Shown here piece by piece: positions 46,601 through 56,109 of a stretch of 64,000 bases of DNA. This DNA comes from Gymnothorax reevesii. Taxonomy: Eukaryota; Chordata; Actinopteri; Anguilliformes; Muraenidae. Positions within the stretch are counted from its first letter, which is position 1; every line of letters starts with the position of its first letter. Location: assembly GCA_029721435.1 (NCBI GenBank), contig CM056573.1, forward strand, positions 124,831,447-124,895,446, read 5' to 3'. The notes under the pieces are model-generated. The model made no database searches and was not told the origin of the DNA. It saw only the letters and a program-made list of their open reading frames with translations. Position numbers and translations under genes: made by a program.

Positions 46601-48529
46601 CTAGTGTTTGGTCATGAAGTGAGAGGACCTTTGCTATTATTGAGTGAACAATGGCAAGAGGAAGAGCCGCACATTAGCCTGTTAGACTATGTTAGCAAGT
46701 TCAAGGAAAGATTGCGTGCAGCTTGTGACCTTGCCAAAGAGAACTTGAAATCAAGTCAGGGAAAAATGAAAACTTGGTATGATCATAAGGCTAGAAGCCG
46801 TGAGTTTAAACCAGGAGACAAGGTCCTTGTGTTGTTTCCCTTGCAGTCCAATCCATTGCAGGCTAGATTTCATGGTCCTTATGAAATTCTGACAAAACTC
46901 AATGATCTCAATTACATTGTGAAGACTCCAGATAGGAGAAAACCAAAACAATTGTGTCATATTAACATGCTAAAGCCTTATCATGACAGAAATGCTAGGG
47001 TTGCAGCTGTCACTTCAGATTCTCCAATGGTCGAAACGTGTGAAGATGAGGGGGAGTTTCAAGATGATGAACCAAGAATTAAAGCTGAAGTTCTTTCATG
47101 TAAATTGTCAAATACTGAAGTGTTGCAAAATCTTGATGTAAAACTCCAGCACTTAGAACCCTCACAGAGAGATCAGTTTGAAAGGTTGATCAAGAAATAT
47201 GAGGATTTGTTTCCTGATGTTCCAAAGAGAGTTACTATAGCCTCTCATGATGTAGATGTTGGTGATGCCAAACCAATAAAACAGCATCCATACCGGATGA
47301 ATCCTGAAAAGAGAAAGATTGCTGAGAAAGAGGTTGAGTACATGTTAAAACATGATATTATCAGACCCTCCAACTCCGATTGGAGTTCACCCTGTGTGCT
47401 AGTTCCAAAACCTGATGGAAGTACTAGATTCTGTACAGATTATCGCAAAGTCAATGCTGTAACTAGAACTGATGTGTTTCCAATACCTAGGATTGATGAT
47501 TGTATTGATAGTGTAGGGCAAGCAAAGTTTCTGACCAAGATTGATTTATTGAAGGGTTGTTGGTGTGTGCCTTTGGCTGGGAGGGCCGGGAGCATCTCTG
47601 CTTTTGCCACGCCGTCTGGATTGTGCCAGTGTGGGGTCCTGCCCTTTGGCGTGGGAGGTGCCCCGGCCACGTTCCGGGGGATGATGCGGTCTGCAGTCGC
47701 CGGATTGCCACACACGGGTGCGTGCATCGATGGCCTGGTCGCGTGGAGTGGCTCCTGGGGGGAGCATCTAGGGGATGTGGAGACGTTGTTCCAGCGCCTG
47801 ACCCGGGCTGGCCTGACTGTTGACCTGAGCGGGGGTGACTTTGGTTGTGCTGCTGTCACCTGTCTTGGCTGCGTCGTGGGCCAGGGTGGGGTGGCACCCG
47901 TGGATGCTGGAGTCCGGGCCATCATGGACTTTCCAGTTCCTGGCAACGGGGGAGCTTTGCGCCGCTTCCTTGGAGTGATCGGGTACTGCCGCGGGTTCTG
48001 CGGGAACTTTGCTGGGATTGCTCTCGGTCTAACTAACCAGCTGGGGAGGGGCGTGAAGTTCACCTGGGATGGTGCATGCCAGAGAGCCTTCGATCGCCTG
48101 GGGTCTCTGCTGTGTCGCTTCCCCGTGCTCGGATCTCCTGACTTCAACAAACCGTTCTCCATCGCGGTCGATGCTAGCGACCAAGCTTGTGGATCTGTGC
48201 TCCTACAGAGAAGTGACTCTGATGACATTGAGCATCCCGTGGCATACTTCTCCAGGAAGTTCAATCGCCACCAAAGGAACTATTCCACAATAGAGAAGGA
48301 ACTGTTGGCTCTGGTCCTTTCTTTACAACACTTTGAGGTTTATGTTTGTACAGGACAAAAGCCAATGATTGTGTACACTGACCACAATCCGTTAATGTTT
48401 TTGAGTAAGATGAAAAACAAGAATCGGAGATTGTTGAATTGGAGTTTGATTTTACAGGAGTTTGACTTGGAAATTAAGCATGTGAAGGGTACAGACAATG
48501 TAATTGCTGATTGCTTATCCCGTGTTTGA
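43691..48529 (+). CDS. Gag-Pol polyprotein, Gmr1-like order (PR-IN-RT-RH), RT disabled
   Basis: A single frame of 1,612 residues encodes the retrotransposon's structural and enzymatic proteins. I chose the ATG at 43691, not the in-frame one at 43664, because the old copy starts there too. Residue numbers count from 43664. Order: charged coiled coil (about 80-190); SCAN-like Gag region (about 204-362); zinc knuckle C421/C424/H429 whose fourth ligand position is Gly434; protease D513-T-G-A; integrase zinc site H767/H774/C804/C807 and D838/D897/E933 (DD35E); GPY/F-like module near 1070; reverse transcriptase with motif-A D1294; RNase H from about 1500 (D1503). At the reverse-transcriptase double-aspartate site, Asp1356 is kept but the next residue is Gly1357. 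Many further changes of Tyr-to-Cys, Lys-to-Gly, Glu-to-Gly and Thr-to-Ala type crowd residues 1299-1490. The frame is intact, but reverse transcription is unlikely to work. Confidence 0.93.
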   Translation: MDDFLASPTVGVLKSFKKTELLEICRHLELTEVKPAMRKARLAREIVEYYIDENVFAPGDLEQFPVENPNIEMELKLKMLEIEREEKEKQRQFELEKLAREEKIEREEKEKQREFVREEKEKQRQFELEKLAREEKQREFEREKEERAERERQRQRDFELEKFDREERLQMEKLKIKIETKNKFCASQEVKLVPPFSEKDVDNYFQCFEKVAKSCQWPKEHWPLMLQTVLKGKAQQAYSALSADDSSDYEVVKKVILRAYELVPEAYRQKFRGLKKSENQTYVEFAYEKQVCFERWCTSMEVKDDFNSLKEMVLVEEFKNCVKDDLKTYLNEKQALNLQSAAKFADEYVLTHKSKFQSSSNNKWSQFQKKGYGDTQDSSPKDKDKSGDGAQKSSNRSDRSVKADSDKSGLVCSYCKKSGHVTTNGWFLKAKKEKEKDTKPNAFVKTRLETPVVDNQSAKLPASCGAKKPDTADFVREEFLPFVSEGFVALNENTTPVPIYILRDTGASQSLLLMDSLELRDETASGDFILVQGIEGRTVSVPLRSIFLKSDLVTGQVKVGLMSSLPIKGVSLLLGNDLAGGKVVPPVHLTSQPSTENGDEDPSLYPSCAVTRAMAKKAKEDDVVVPSSTLNSQDSGGSPHDSDWPTMVSPFEDLSDTFISSLFSQPDGSGDSDVSGDLSLSRKRLIEEQTNDPEIGVLKRRALPEKEIDAVPVGYYLKDGVLMRKWRPPDIPANADWAVVRQIVVPKVYRNEILTMAHSLPLGGHLGVNKTVDKIMKHFFWPGLRKDVSNFCKTCHTCQVVGKHQLDPPVAPLQPIPAFGEPFSRVIVDCVGPLPKTRSGNQYLLTIMCASTRFPEAIPLRNIKATAISKALIKFFTLFGLPREIQSDQGSNFTSGLFQQVVYELGAKQILSSAYHPESQGALERFHSTLKTMMRTYCYDHEKDWDEGVHLLLFAAREAVQESTGFSPFELVFGHEVRGPLLLLSEQWQEEEPHISLLDYVSKFKERLRAACDLAKENLKSSQGKMKTWYDHKARSREFKPGDKVLVLFPLQSNPLQARFHGPYEILTKLNDLNYIVKTPDRRKPKQLCHINMLKPYHDRNARVAAVTSDSPMVETCEDEGEFQDDEPRIKAEVLSCKLSNTEVLQNLDVKLQHLEPSQRDQFERLIKKYEDLFPDVPKRVTIASHDVDVGDAKPIKQHPYRMNPEKRKIAEKEVEYMLKHDIIRPSNSDWSSPCVLVPKPDGSTRFCTDYRKVNAVTRTDVFPIPRIDDCIDSVGQAKFLTKIDLLKGCWCVPLAGRAGSISAFATPSGLCQCGVLPFGVGGAPATFRGMMRSAVAGLPHTGACIDGLVAWSGSWGEHLGDVETLFQRLTRAGLTVDLSGGDFGCAAVTCLGCVVGQGGVAPVDAGVRAIMDFPVPGNGGALRRFLGVIGYCRGFCGNFAGIALGLTNQLGRGVKFTWDGACQRAFDRLGSLLCRFPVLGSPDFNKPFSIAVDASDQACGSVLLQRSDSDDIEHPVAYFSRKFNRHQRNYSTIEKELLALVLSLQHFEVYVCTGQKPMIVYTDHNPLMFLSKMKNKNRRLLNWSLILQEFDLEIKHVKGTDNVIADCLSRV
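43930..44235 (+). repeat. Internal coding repeat: charged coiled-coil segment of Gag
   Basis: A unit reading roughly EREEKEKQRQFELEKLARE occurs two to three times in tandem with partial copies; the DNA repeats (GGGAAGAAAAAGAAAAACAA) are nearly identical. The result is a Glu/Lys/Arg-rich helix predicted to form a coiled coil. The old copy lacks nearly all of this segment. Confidence 0.8.
47558..48133 (+). other. Clustered A-to-G hypermutated patch in the RT region
   Basis: Across 47581-48060 I count about 56 A in 480 bases (about 12%), against 20 A in 60 bases just upstream (47401-47460). Aligned by eye to the old copy over 47858-48133 / 5460-5745, roughly 35 positions are A in the old copy and G here, with only about two T-to-C and a few other differences. 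Downstream of 48133 the two copies differ only sporadically, and the Gag regions I compared show no such bias. Amino-acid changes are those A-to-G produces. Boundaries are sharp at both sides. The cause is an inference (see findings). Confidence 0.85.
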
Positions 48530-48622
48530 ATGTGTATGATATGTATATATAGACAAGTGTTCACTTTACCATTTTGTATTGAAAAGAAAAATTTTGCCTT
48601 TATGAGTCAAAATTTTTCCCTT

Positions 48623-48634
48623 TTGGAATGGAGG
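48623..48634 (+). promoter_or_regulatory. Polypurine tract before 3' LTR
   Basis: GGAATGGAGG ends immediately at the 3' LTR start, preceded by a T-rich run; this is the expected plus-strand primer position. Confidence 0.65.
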
Positions 48635-49128
48635 TGTAATGTGAATATAGGCCACTAGATGGCAGTATTCACCTTTTTTTTGTTAAGCTCAGACTGGAGT
48701 CATGTTTAGACATGTCCTGGACATGTCTGGGGCAAGTCTCAGAAAATTAAAAAAAAAGTGGTCTAAATGTGGGTGGGGTCTGCAAAAGAGTATATAAGGA
48801 AAAGAGTTGAGACAGTAAAGTAGTAGGAGAAATTGCAAGAAGATGACCAGACCTGCCATTCTGTTCAAGACCTGTGACATTTCTTTTGTGGATTTCTTTG
48901 CCTGTGTTTGAGCATTTTCTTCATCCAGGACATCACCAAGCCACCCCACCAAAAAGGGACTGTAATTATTTCTGTTTTTTCTTATTTATCAATCTTGGTC
49001 TTTAGTTGTAGGTTGTTATTAGTCTTTGTCTTTGTTAAAAATTAAATGTGTTTTAGTTGTTAAAACTGTGTTTGTCATCCCTTGCTGTTGTGTTGTTTTA
49101 AATGTAATAACAAATTGGGGCCATAACA
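48635..49128 (+). repeat. 3' LTR
   Basis: 494 bp, the same length as the 5' LTR and almost identical to it. TATA box at 48791-48798 and CTCF-like motif at 48652-48667. The following ATAT is the target duplication. Confidence 0.95.
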
Positions 49129-49433
49129 ATATCAAAACTCACTTAAGTGTTATAACAGAAGTTCAAAAATTTGATATAGCATAGAAAGCACTTTCAGAAA
49201 AAGTAATGGACGGATGGACTCATATCTTTTACTGACATGGAATACCATTCATTGCTAACATCAGAGCCGTGGTTTTAGTGTTAAGGACAGAGCTGTGCAG
49301 CCAGGTGGTCTCTCCTCTCCAGTGAGCGCTGCTGCTCTCCCTGCTGCTATGGCACATGCAGTTCGCCCTCTCTCTGTCTCAAGTCCTGTAATGTCCCCTG
49401 CGTGAGGTCACAGTGACATCCATGGTGTACAGC

Positions 49434-50530
49434 TATGTTTTGTAGCACACAGCATGCCACAGAGAATGCACTGACACTCTGAGTGATATGAAATCAGGTA
49501 GACACCAGAAGCAAGGTGAAGGGGAATGAGGACTTATTGAAAACAAAACAAAACAGGTACGAGGGCCAACGAAAAACTTGGCCCAAAGGGTTGCAAAAGA
49601 CAAACTAAGGTACGCTACACAGAGCAATAAACAAAAGAATACAAAAACGACAAAAAACAAAAGGCACTGGAAACTCCAGGCAAGATGACCATAAACAGAA
49701 AAGAATAATGATTCTATGATAAGAGAGCAGAAGGCTATATACAACAAGACAAGAACTAAGAACAAGGACTTGAACGAGGCTTGGAAACTTGGCAACAAAA
49801 CTTGGGAACATGAACTAGGAACAAACTTGAGACACTGTCTGCCAGCCAACTTCCACCGCATCCAGATAAAGGCTTAGAAATCAGAACATGAGGGGCAACA
49901 CCTGGAGAAAGAGAAACAAGAGGCATGGCAAGATCAAGACATGGACAGAGATTGGATGACAAGACTTGCTCATTAAGAGAATGAGCGCGCTCAGCTTAAG
50001 TACCAATTAAGTATGCAGTTTGAAAGCAGCATGAATGTTCAGAACAGAAAAGTACAGCAAGATCTGGAAATAGCAAAGCAGGAATCATGACAATAAACTC
50101 CCTGTCTACATTAGTAGTATTAGTAATGTGCCTATCTAAGAATTACACCACCCAGTGAGTGTTAGTAAATGTTAGTAACTTAAAAACAGTTAATTGCCAA
50201 TTAAGCTTAGAAAGCCCCGAATCAGCACAGCATGGAAGGAAGGGGAAATACCAAAGCCAACCGTAGCTCAGAAATGTGCAACAACGAAGGCACGGGGCGG
50301 AACGCAGACAAGCGGTGGAGTGGCTTGGCAGACCTGGCGAAAACAAAAACATGGACTAGGAAAAACATGGACTATAAATGTGAAAAATGAAATGCAAAAC
50401 CCTGATACAAGAAACTGTTAAAAACTGTGGCATGAACATGAACAATGAACTATGAAATCTTGAACATGAAACTGTTAAAACCATAAGCAATACCGTTCCG
50501 GCCAAAGGCCAGAACCCCGAAACACAACAC
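49434..50530 (-). mobile_element. Reverse-oriented solo-LTR-like block
   Basis: Read on the minus strand, this roughly 1.1 kb begins TGTTGTGTTTCGGGGTTCTG and contains a TATA-like TTGTATATAGCC (near 49740). It has a late AATAAG (near 49533) and ends in GCTACAAAACA. It is T-rich in this direction, like the insert at 4494-5459, a typical composition for fish Gypsy LTRs. I see no target duplication and no internal coding region, so the assignment and boundaries are tentative. The minus-strand open frame at 49433-49861 is part of this block, not a gene. Confidence 0.45.
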
Positions 50531-51265
50531 TGAGGGCTGTCAGGTCAATTTTAAATTACGCTTGCCAACCGCCTTGTTCTGACATCAGGACAATTGATAT
50601 GGATACTACAATTTATGTGCTGATTCAGATAGTTACATTAAATAGTGCTTGCTGTAATCATTTACTGTATTGAAATGTGCCTGACATTCTGGAAACCTGC
50701 CTGTGAGGTGTCGGTGAAGTGTGCGCACTGTGCGCCAGTCAGCCAAATTACCACTGCACAGAAAGTAAACCAGGTTGGAGCTGGCGAGCTTTCTGGGCAC
50801 TTTCAGCAGGACCTTTGTCCACATAATAGTCACTGCATCATGATGAACATGTGACACCTCCCCCTACTACGCCGCCACACCCATCTCGGCGCACGTCTGT
50901 CTACCAAATTGCCGAAGTGGCTGCGCACAGTGTTGCACTGGACGAAATTACCACTGCGCAGGCTGCACCCGACAAATTTTTTTTTACCACTGCGTGGGCT
51001 ATGCCACGCTGCCTCCCCCCCCCCGCGCTGCACCAAGAAATTAGAGCCCAAAGAAAGTAAGAGGAAGTTCAGAGATTTAGGTTGATAGATATGAAAGTGT
51101 GAGAGCAAATGTGAGTATATGTATGTATCTGTGTGTGCAAGTGAATTTGACTGTATATATCAGTATCTGTTTGTGTGTGAGTGATTGTGCATGTGAATGT
51201 AACGGTGCATGTATCCGTGTTTGTACCTTTATGTGTGAATGGATGTGAGTGAGTGTATCTGTGTT
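50531..51265. other. Anonymous DNA with TG-rich segment
   Basis: No gene recognised. CGAAATTACCACTGCGCAGG near 50943 resembles CCAAATTACCACTGCACAGA near 50743, and both sit in similar context, indicating a short local duplication. TG-rich words fill 51100-51260. Confidence 0.4.
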
Positions 51266-51696
51266 CAGTGGCAGCTGGTGATAGGGGAGGCTCAAAAAAA
51301 TCCCTTAAAATTAATGATTAGTCACAACCTGTTTTCAATCATTCATTTAAATTACCTTTACAGAAACTCCGATAACTCTCAACATTATTAGGTGTGGACA
51401 GTTTTCATTTATAACGCACACTGATTACAACTCCGGACTTCTCTCGCTTTACTTTATTCGGGGATTGGAAGCAATGCATTCATGCAGTGTAATTATGCCA
51501 CTTAAACTCACACTGAATGTGTGAGTTGACAGGTATGTGTTATAAATGAAAACTGACCAGATCTGATAATGTTGAGAGTTTTCAGAGTTTCTGTAATGGT
51601 AATTTAAATGCATGATTGAAAACAGGTCGTGACCAATCATTAATTTTAAGGGATTGTTTTGAGTCTCCCTTATCGCCAGTTCACCAGCCGCCACTG
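51266..51696. mobile_element. hAT-like MITE with CAGTGGC ends
   Basis: The left end CAGTGGCAGCTGGTGATAGG is mirrored by CACCAGCCGCCACTG at the right. Longer arms share TCCCTTAAAATTAATGATT and continue about 150 bp with an AGAAACTC(C/T)-containing segment. Length is 431 bp. Flanking 8-mers (TCTGTGTT and AGTGTGTT) match at six of eight positions, in a TG-rich setting. CAGTGGCGGCTGG-type ends are characteristic of hAT elements. Confidence 0.75.
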
Positions 51697-53865
51697 AGTG
51701 TGTTTGTGTCTGTTTGCATGTGTTTATGTGTGAAACATGCCTGTATGCATATTCTGGAGTGCCCAGTAATCCTTGTATTTCCTACTGGATCAAAATAGGA
51801 CCCTATTCATTAAAAAAAAAAAAAAACAGACACTAAAAGAGATGGAGGGAGTAAAATCATGATTTATGATTCTAGATCAGGCAATAGGAATAAACATGAT
51901 CATTACTAAGATGGTTATGACAAGTGGAGTTAAAATGAAAACCACATTGATGTTTTTATTTGTCCTTCGTAGTGAAACAACATTATCGCTGCCTCTGGTA
52001 TTTAAGGGCTCTTAAAGACACTCCAAAGAGACCAATTTTTCCAACATGCAGTGATGTGCCTGACTTTTCTTACAGTACGAATGAGTGGATGTATCCAAAT
52101 CTGCGCAAGAAATTCAGCTTTTTGTGAAACACATTACAGAGAATTACATTACATTGTGTTTGTTTGGCAGAACCTTTTGTACAAGGTGACATACAAAAAC
52201 TGCCCCGAATGAGAGGATAACATCATAAAGCATTTTTTAACTCTTCACCTAATGATTTTAGCAAAAATAATTGAAATATTATATGACAAATACACTGAGA
52301 TGCACGTGCCTTTCTGTCTGATATCATACCACTCTAAAAGATAAGAGAGGAAACACATTGGCGTTTAGCATAATTTTATTCCAGAGTCCCTTTGAAATGT
52401 GCAGCAGGAGAGAGCCAAGGGTTTTGCGGTCCTTTGGACTGGGAATAAAAGCCACCCTTCAAGCGTTTGCCCCAGTTATTGACAGATCCCACATTCTCCT
52501 CCATCTTCCCATATGGAAACTTTAAAAAGGCCCAGGAGGGGCTCCAGGGAGGCAGCCCAAGCTGCACTGAGCACCAGTCCTGCGTAGACCAACTGTTTCC
52601 CTGCTTCACTAATGGGGGAAAAAATTACCCTTGAAAGTACCTGGGGAAAACATTTGCAGATTTAAAATGTTGTCCTTCCACCTTGTAGAGGTTAACCTGT
52701 AATCGGCGCAACCAACGGCGCCGTAAGGGGGGGTAACCATGGATGATTCTAGGTGCCCAGCATTCACAGGGGCCCCACAGAGGATACTGTTATTATTAGA
52801 AATATTTGTAAATAAAATATATGGACACTTTTATTTTATATTTTATTTTTTTTAATAACTTAATTGTTTTAAAATGAATTTGTTGTTTGCTTCTCAGTTT
52901 TCAACTTTTGAGGTCACCTGAGATGAAGTCTCAAAGTGACCTGTTCTAATGGCCTTTTGTCCGTCGTTCTCCATCTTGCCTTGTGCGTCGTCCATCGTGC
53001 GTCCGTAAATAATTTACATTTTCGACTTCTGATCAGATGCTGCTGATCCGATTTCAATAAAATTTTGCAGGAACGATCCTTGGTCAAATATGCACCAAAA
53101 TTTTGAATTATATCATGCCCACCCCCAGCGGCTCTGAGGGGCGGGGCTAAAAGTGGTCAAATTGGCTGAAATTTAAAAACTTCTTTTCCAGACCCCGATA
53201 TGCCGGAAAACATATCTTACTATTCCTCATTTTGTACAGCCCAAGTTATGCTAGTGCCTGAGCTGGCTGCTAAATTTTCTTCTGCACTTCGGTTGGTACC
53301 ATTACATACATCAGCCAATCACAGATCGGCTCTGGTACCATTGTTGGTCCCACCAGGCAATCACAGCTCGGTTGTAGTCATGCATCGATGAGAATGGCAA
53401 CGCATTCGACATCGTCTCAGTCAGCTGAGTTGTGCACGCGGCAAATTTGTAAATGTTCGTCTTACAATAATGATGTAAGTGCTCCACAATATGCATAATT
53501 ACAAGTACACTATCTGGTCTGCTGCAGAAGTCCAATAGCCTATTTATTAGCCTTGGCTTCGGCAACATAAACTGCAGATCAGAGAGCAAATATTCTGAAA
53601 TCAGACTGTGTTTCCTTTACTAGCTTTTTATTGATTTTTGTGGGGGCGAGGGCAAATCAATTTTCAGTCATACGGCCTAAAATTGCCAGCGGCACCCCTG
53701 GGCACGACACACGCCCCTAAGTTAGTTATTGGAGGGCTTCCATGTCCACGCCAGCTTTTTAATGCACATGATTAAGTGTAAACAAGGCACTTATCAGGAG
53801 GTAATTAATTGATGTGGTCAGTGCCTTAAATTGAAAGCCATTTTGTTAATAAATCTTTAATTGTA
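51697..53865. other. Anonymous intergenic DNA
   Basis: No coding exon recognised. Sequence at about 52900-53180 (GATCCGATTTCAATAAAATT, GGGGCGGGGCTAAAA) is of a dispersed fish repeat type. A poly-A run lies at about 51812-51828. Confidence 0.35.
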
Positions 53866-54352
53866 TACACTCCTTGTCCAAAAAAAAAAAAAAAAAAGTC
53901 GCCATTTGAATCTAAATAAACAAATCCAGTGACGGGATCATTACTGCAGTGATTCCAATGTTAAGCTGGCAGTAATTCTTTTAAACCAACCTGATGAAGC
54001 ACATACCATCTCATTTATTAAAACAATTCATGTCAGAGGACATATCCGATGGTGATGGAAAAGATGTTACAGTGTTTCAGAAGGGGCAAGTTATTGGTCT
54101 GCATATAGCAAAGAAAACAACTACTTGGAAAGTTATGGGGATGCGCTGAGAACACTACAGAGTGTTTCAACTATCTTGTGATCAAGACAAGATCTCAATC
54201 CAAAAATGAATGTAACTCTGATTGAAAATAAATGTTCTGACGTTACATACAGTTGTCAAAATTAAAAAATTACAAATTTACCCAGCAATCCAAACTATCG
54301 GGGTTCTAAATAAAAATTTGAATGAGTGACTTTCATTTGGCCTGGCAGTGTA
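53866..54352 (+). mobile_element. Short Tc1-like relic with both ends
   Basis: The left end TACACTCCTTGTCCAAAAAA and the right end TTTCATTTGGCCTGGCAGTGTA are degenerate inverted repeats. Between them a transposase N-terminus is readable (TVFQKGQVIGLHIAKKTT at about 54073-54126), followed by a large internal deletion of the catalytic part. Inactive. Confidence 0.7.
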
Positions 54353-55565
54353 TTACATAAAACTAAACAGTCTGAATATGTTTTACAAAAAATTGAGAAC
54401 GCATAGCAGAATGAAAAGATTGCGACAGAAAAGTGAACAACAGATGGAAGCATCCGTCCCCTGCAGAGAGATGTGGGGTTAAGGGCCTTGATCAGGCCCT
54501 ACATTAATCATTCTTGTTGCGACACTGGAGCCTGAACCCCCAGCCATCTGAATAATGTCAAACACCTTACAGACCAGGTTACAGGGTGTCCCCACGCTCT
54601 TTATACGGAGAGTCTTTAATAGGATCTATCACTGTAAAGTGTATGTCCAAAATGTGACCAGAACACAATGAGTAATAATGAGTACAGCCTCATGTACGTG
54701 TCTCCACATTTTTTACCCCCAGTCTGAATTATGGTGTACACTTAGCGCCATTAAAAACACACGCGTAAGGTATCTCATTCGTGGCTGCCTTGGGCAGGGT
54801 CAGTCAGCGACAGTGCCTGTTCCCCGTTTTCCCACACACAGCTGACTAATTATTAACTGGTGACAGTGTAGATGATGTGCCACCTCTCGGCAGCTAAGAC
54901 CTGCCGGTGACATGCCAATGGTTCTTTCTCTCTCCAATGACACAAGGTGCTATTTTCTTGAAAATGTCGTATTTTTCTTTTTATTAAGGTTATTAACCAC
55001 TCCTAAAAGAACAAGTCAACCGTCATTGCATAAATATTCATATCTCACTGGAAAAACAATAAAAACCAAAGTGATTCTTCAGTTTCCTTCAAATACAGTA
55101 CATACTTCACATGCGCAAAGAAATAAGTAGCGAACTCTAGTTCCACTGACCTGGGATAATCTCTTATTCCACCACTTTATAGGTGTCACTGTTTGGTGTG
55201 AAAATAAAACTCTAGACCTTTTATCTTTGCAGTGATTCCTGCTCATGTTTACATGCAGAGAGGGTCACTGGTTCAACCATTCAGATACATTCATGCTGAA
55301 AAAAAATGACACGACCAAAGAAACTTAGCAGTCGAATATTGAAAACCACAAAACAAGACATATACTACAGTACAATAAGGAAGTGTTTATCCTGTTCCGC
55401 ACAAAACAGATTATCACCAAACAATTGGACCACACACTTCATGAGCTCCACTTCCCGGGGTGAAAAAAAAATGAAAACGGCATAGATTATTCGCCATTTC
55501 TCTCTCCCAGCTCATGATCACACGCACACACATGCACAAACACACGCACATACACACACTTGAGC
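54353..55565. other. Anonymous intergenic DNA
   Basis: No gene recognised. GGGTTAAGGGCCTTGATCAG at 54477-54496 with GAGCCTGAACCCCCAGCC after it resembles a fragment of a common fish SINE/LINE-type repeat. CA-rich sequence begins near 55520. Confidence 0.35.
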
Positions 55566-55615
55566 CAGATAAACACTCTCTCACACACACACACACACAC
55601 ACGCAAACACACACA
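55566..55615. repeat. (CA)n microsatellite
   Basis: ACACACAC run with a few interruptions. Confidence 0.9.
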
Positions 55616-55825
55616 GATTGTAGGGCGCAATGTTGAATTCTATTAAAATAAATACTATAATTATGCAGAGAACACATTAAAAAGTAAAATCAAAATCCAA
55701 AAAAATCAGTGAGGAGTGTTGTTTTCATGCGTTAAATCTGTGCAGTGAAGTGCTGTACGCTTCGTTGCCAGGGCGACAGTGCACCATCATCCTTTGTGTA
55801 GACTGAAAAAGGCAAAAAGGGGAAT

Positions 55826-55863
55826 TTGTGTGTGTGTGTGTGTGTGTGTGGGAGGGGGGGGGG
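55826..55863. repeat. (TG)n plus poly-G
   Basis: A TG run of about 25 bp followed by GGGAGGGGGGGGGG. Confidence 0.9.
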
Positions 55864-56109
55864 TTACTACCTGCGGGGCATTTCAATGCTGTTCCATGGG
55901 ACAGCTGGGATGGGAGGGGGGAGCAGTTCCAAATAACCACCCGCTCAGGAAGACAGTCCAACCCCTCGGGTCTCAGGTGAGATTAATAGCCCTCTGCACC
56001 TCAGCTCCACCTCTGGGGGGCAAACAGTCTCCGCGGCAACCCTGAAAACCCACCCTGTGCATCACCCACAGGGGCCCTCAGGGGATAAGGCGATCTGGGA
56101 AGACTTTAC

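Larger units (their letters stand above)
43081..49128 (+). mobile_element. Full-length Gmr1-like Ty3/Gypsy LTR retrotransposon
   Basis: A complete element of 6,048 bp. It has two 494 bp LTRs starting TGTAATG and ending CATAACA, a primer-binding-like site, one long gag-pol frame, a short purine tract before the 3' LTR, and an ATAT target duplication (43077-43080 and 49129-49132). The order of pol domains is protease, integrase, reverse transcriptase, RNase H. This order is known for Gmr1-like elements of deuterostomes and differs from ordinary Gypsy elements. The LTRs differ at about three of 494 positions by eye, so insertion was recent. Despite that, the reverse transcriptase is disabled by the clustered changes at 47558-48133. 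A much older relative lies at 1862-6544 in the same orientation. Confidence 0.95.

Noticed and set aside
47558..48133. APOBEC-type DNA editing as the cause of the patch
   Set aside because: APOBEC cytidine deamination of minus-strand cDNA gives G-to-A on the sense strand, the opposite direction to what is seen.
47558..48133. Diversity-generating retroelement style adenine mutagenesis
   Set aside because: That process changes A to any base, whereas here nearly all changes are to G, and there is no template/variable repeat pair.
47440..48264. Long minus-strand open frame (274 codons) opposite the reverse-transcriptase region
   Set aside because: It overlaps the hypermutated patch. Loss of A on the sense strand removes T on the antisense strand, and with it antisense stop codons, so the frame is a by-product. 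No domain is recognisable.
49433..49861. 142-codon minus-strand frame with hydrophobic composition
   Set aside because: It lies within a T-rich LTR-like block read in its sense direction; the hydrophobicity reflects T-rich codons. There is no domain and no homologous context.
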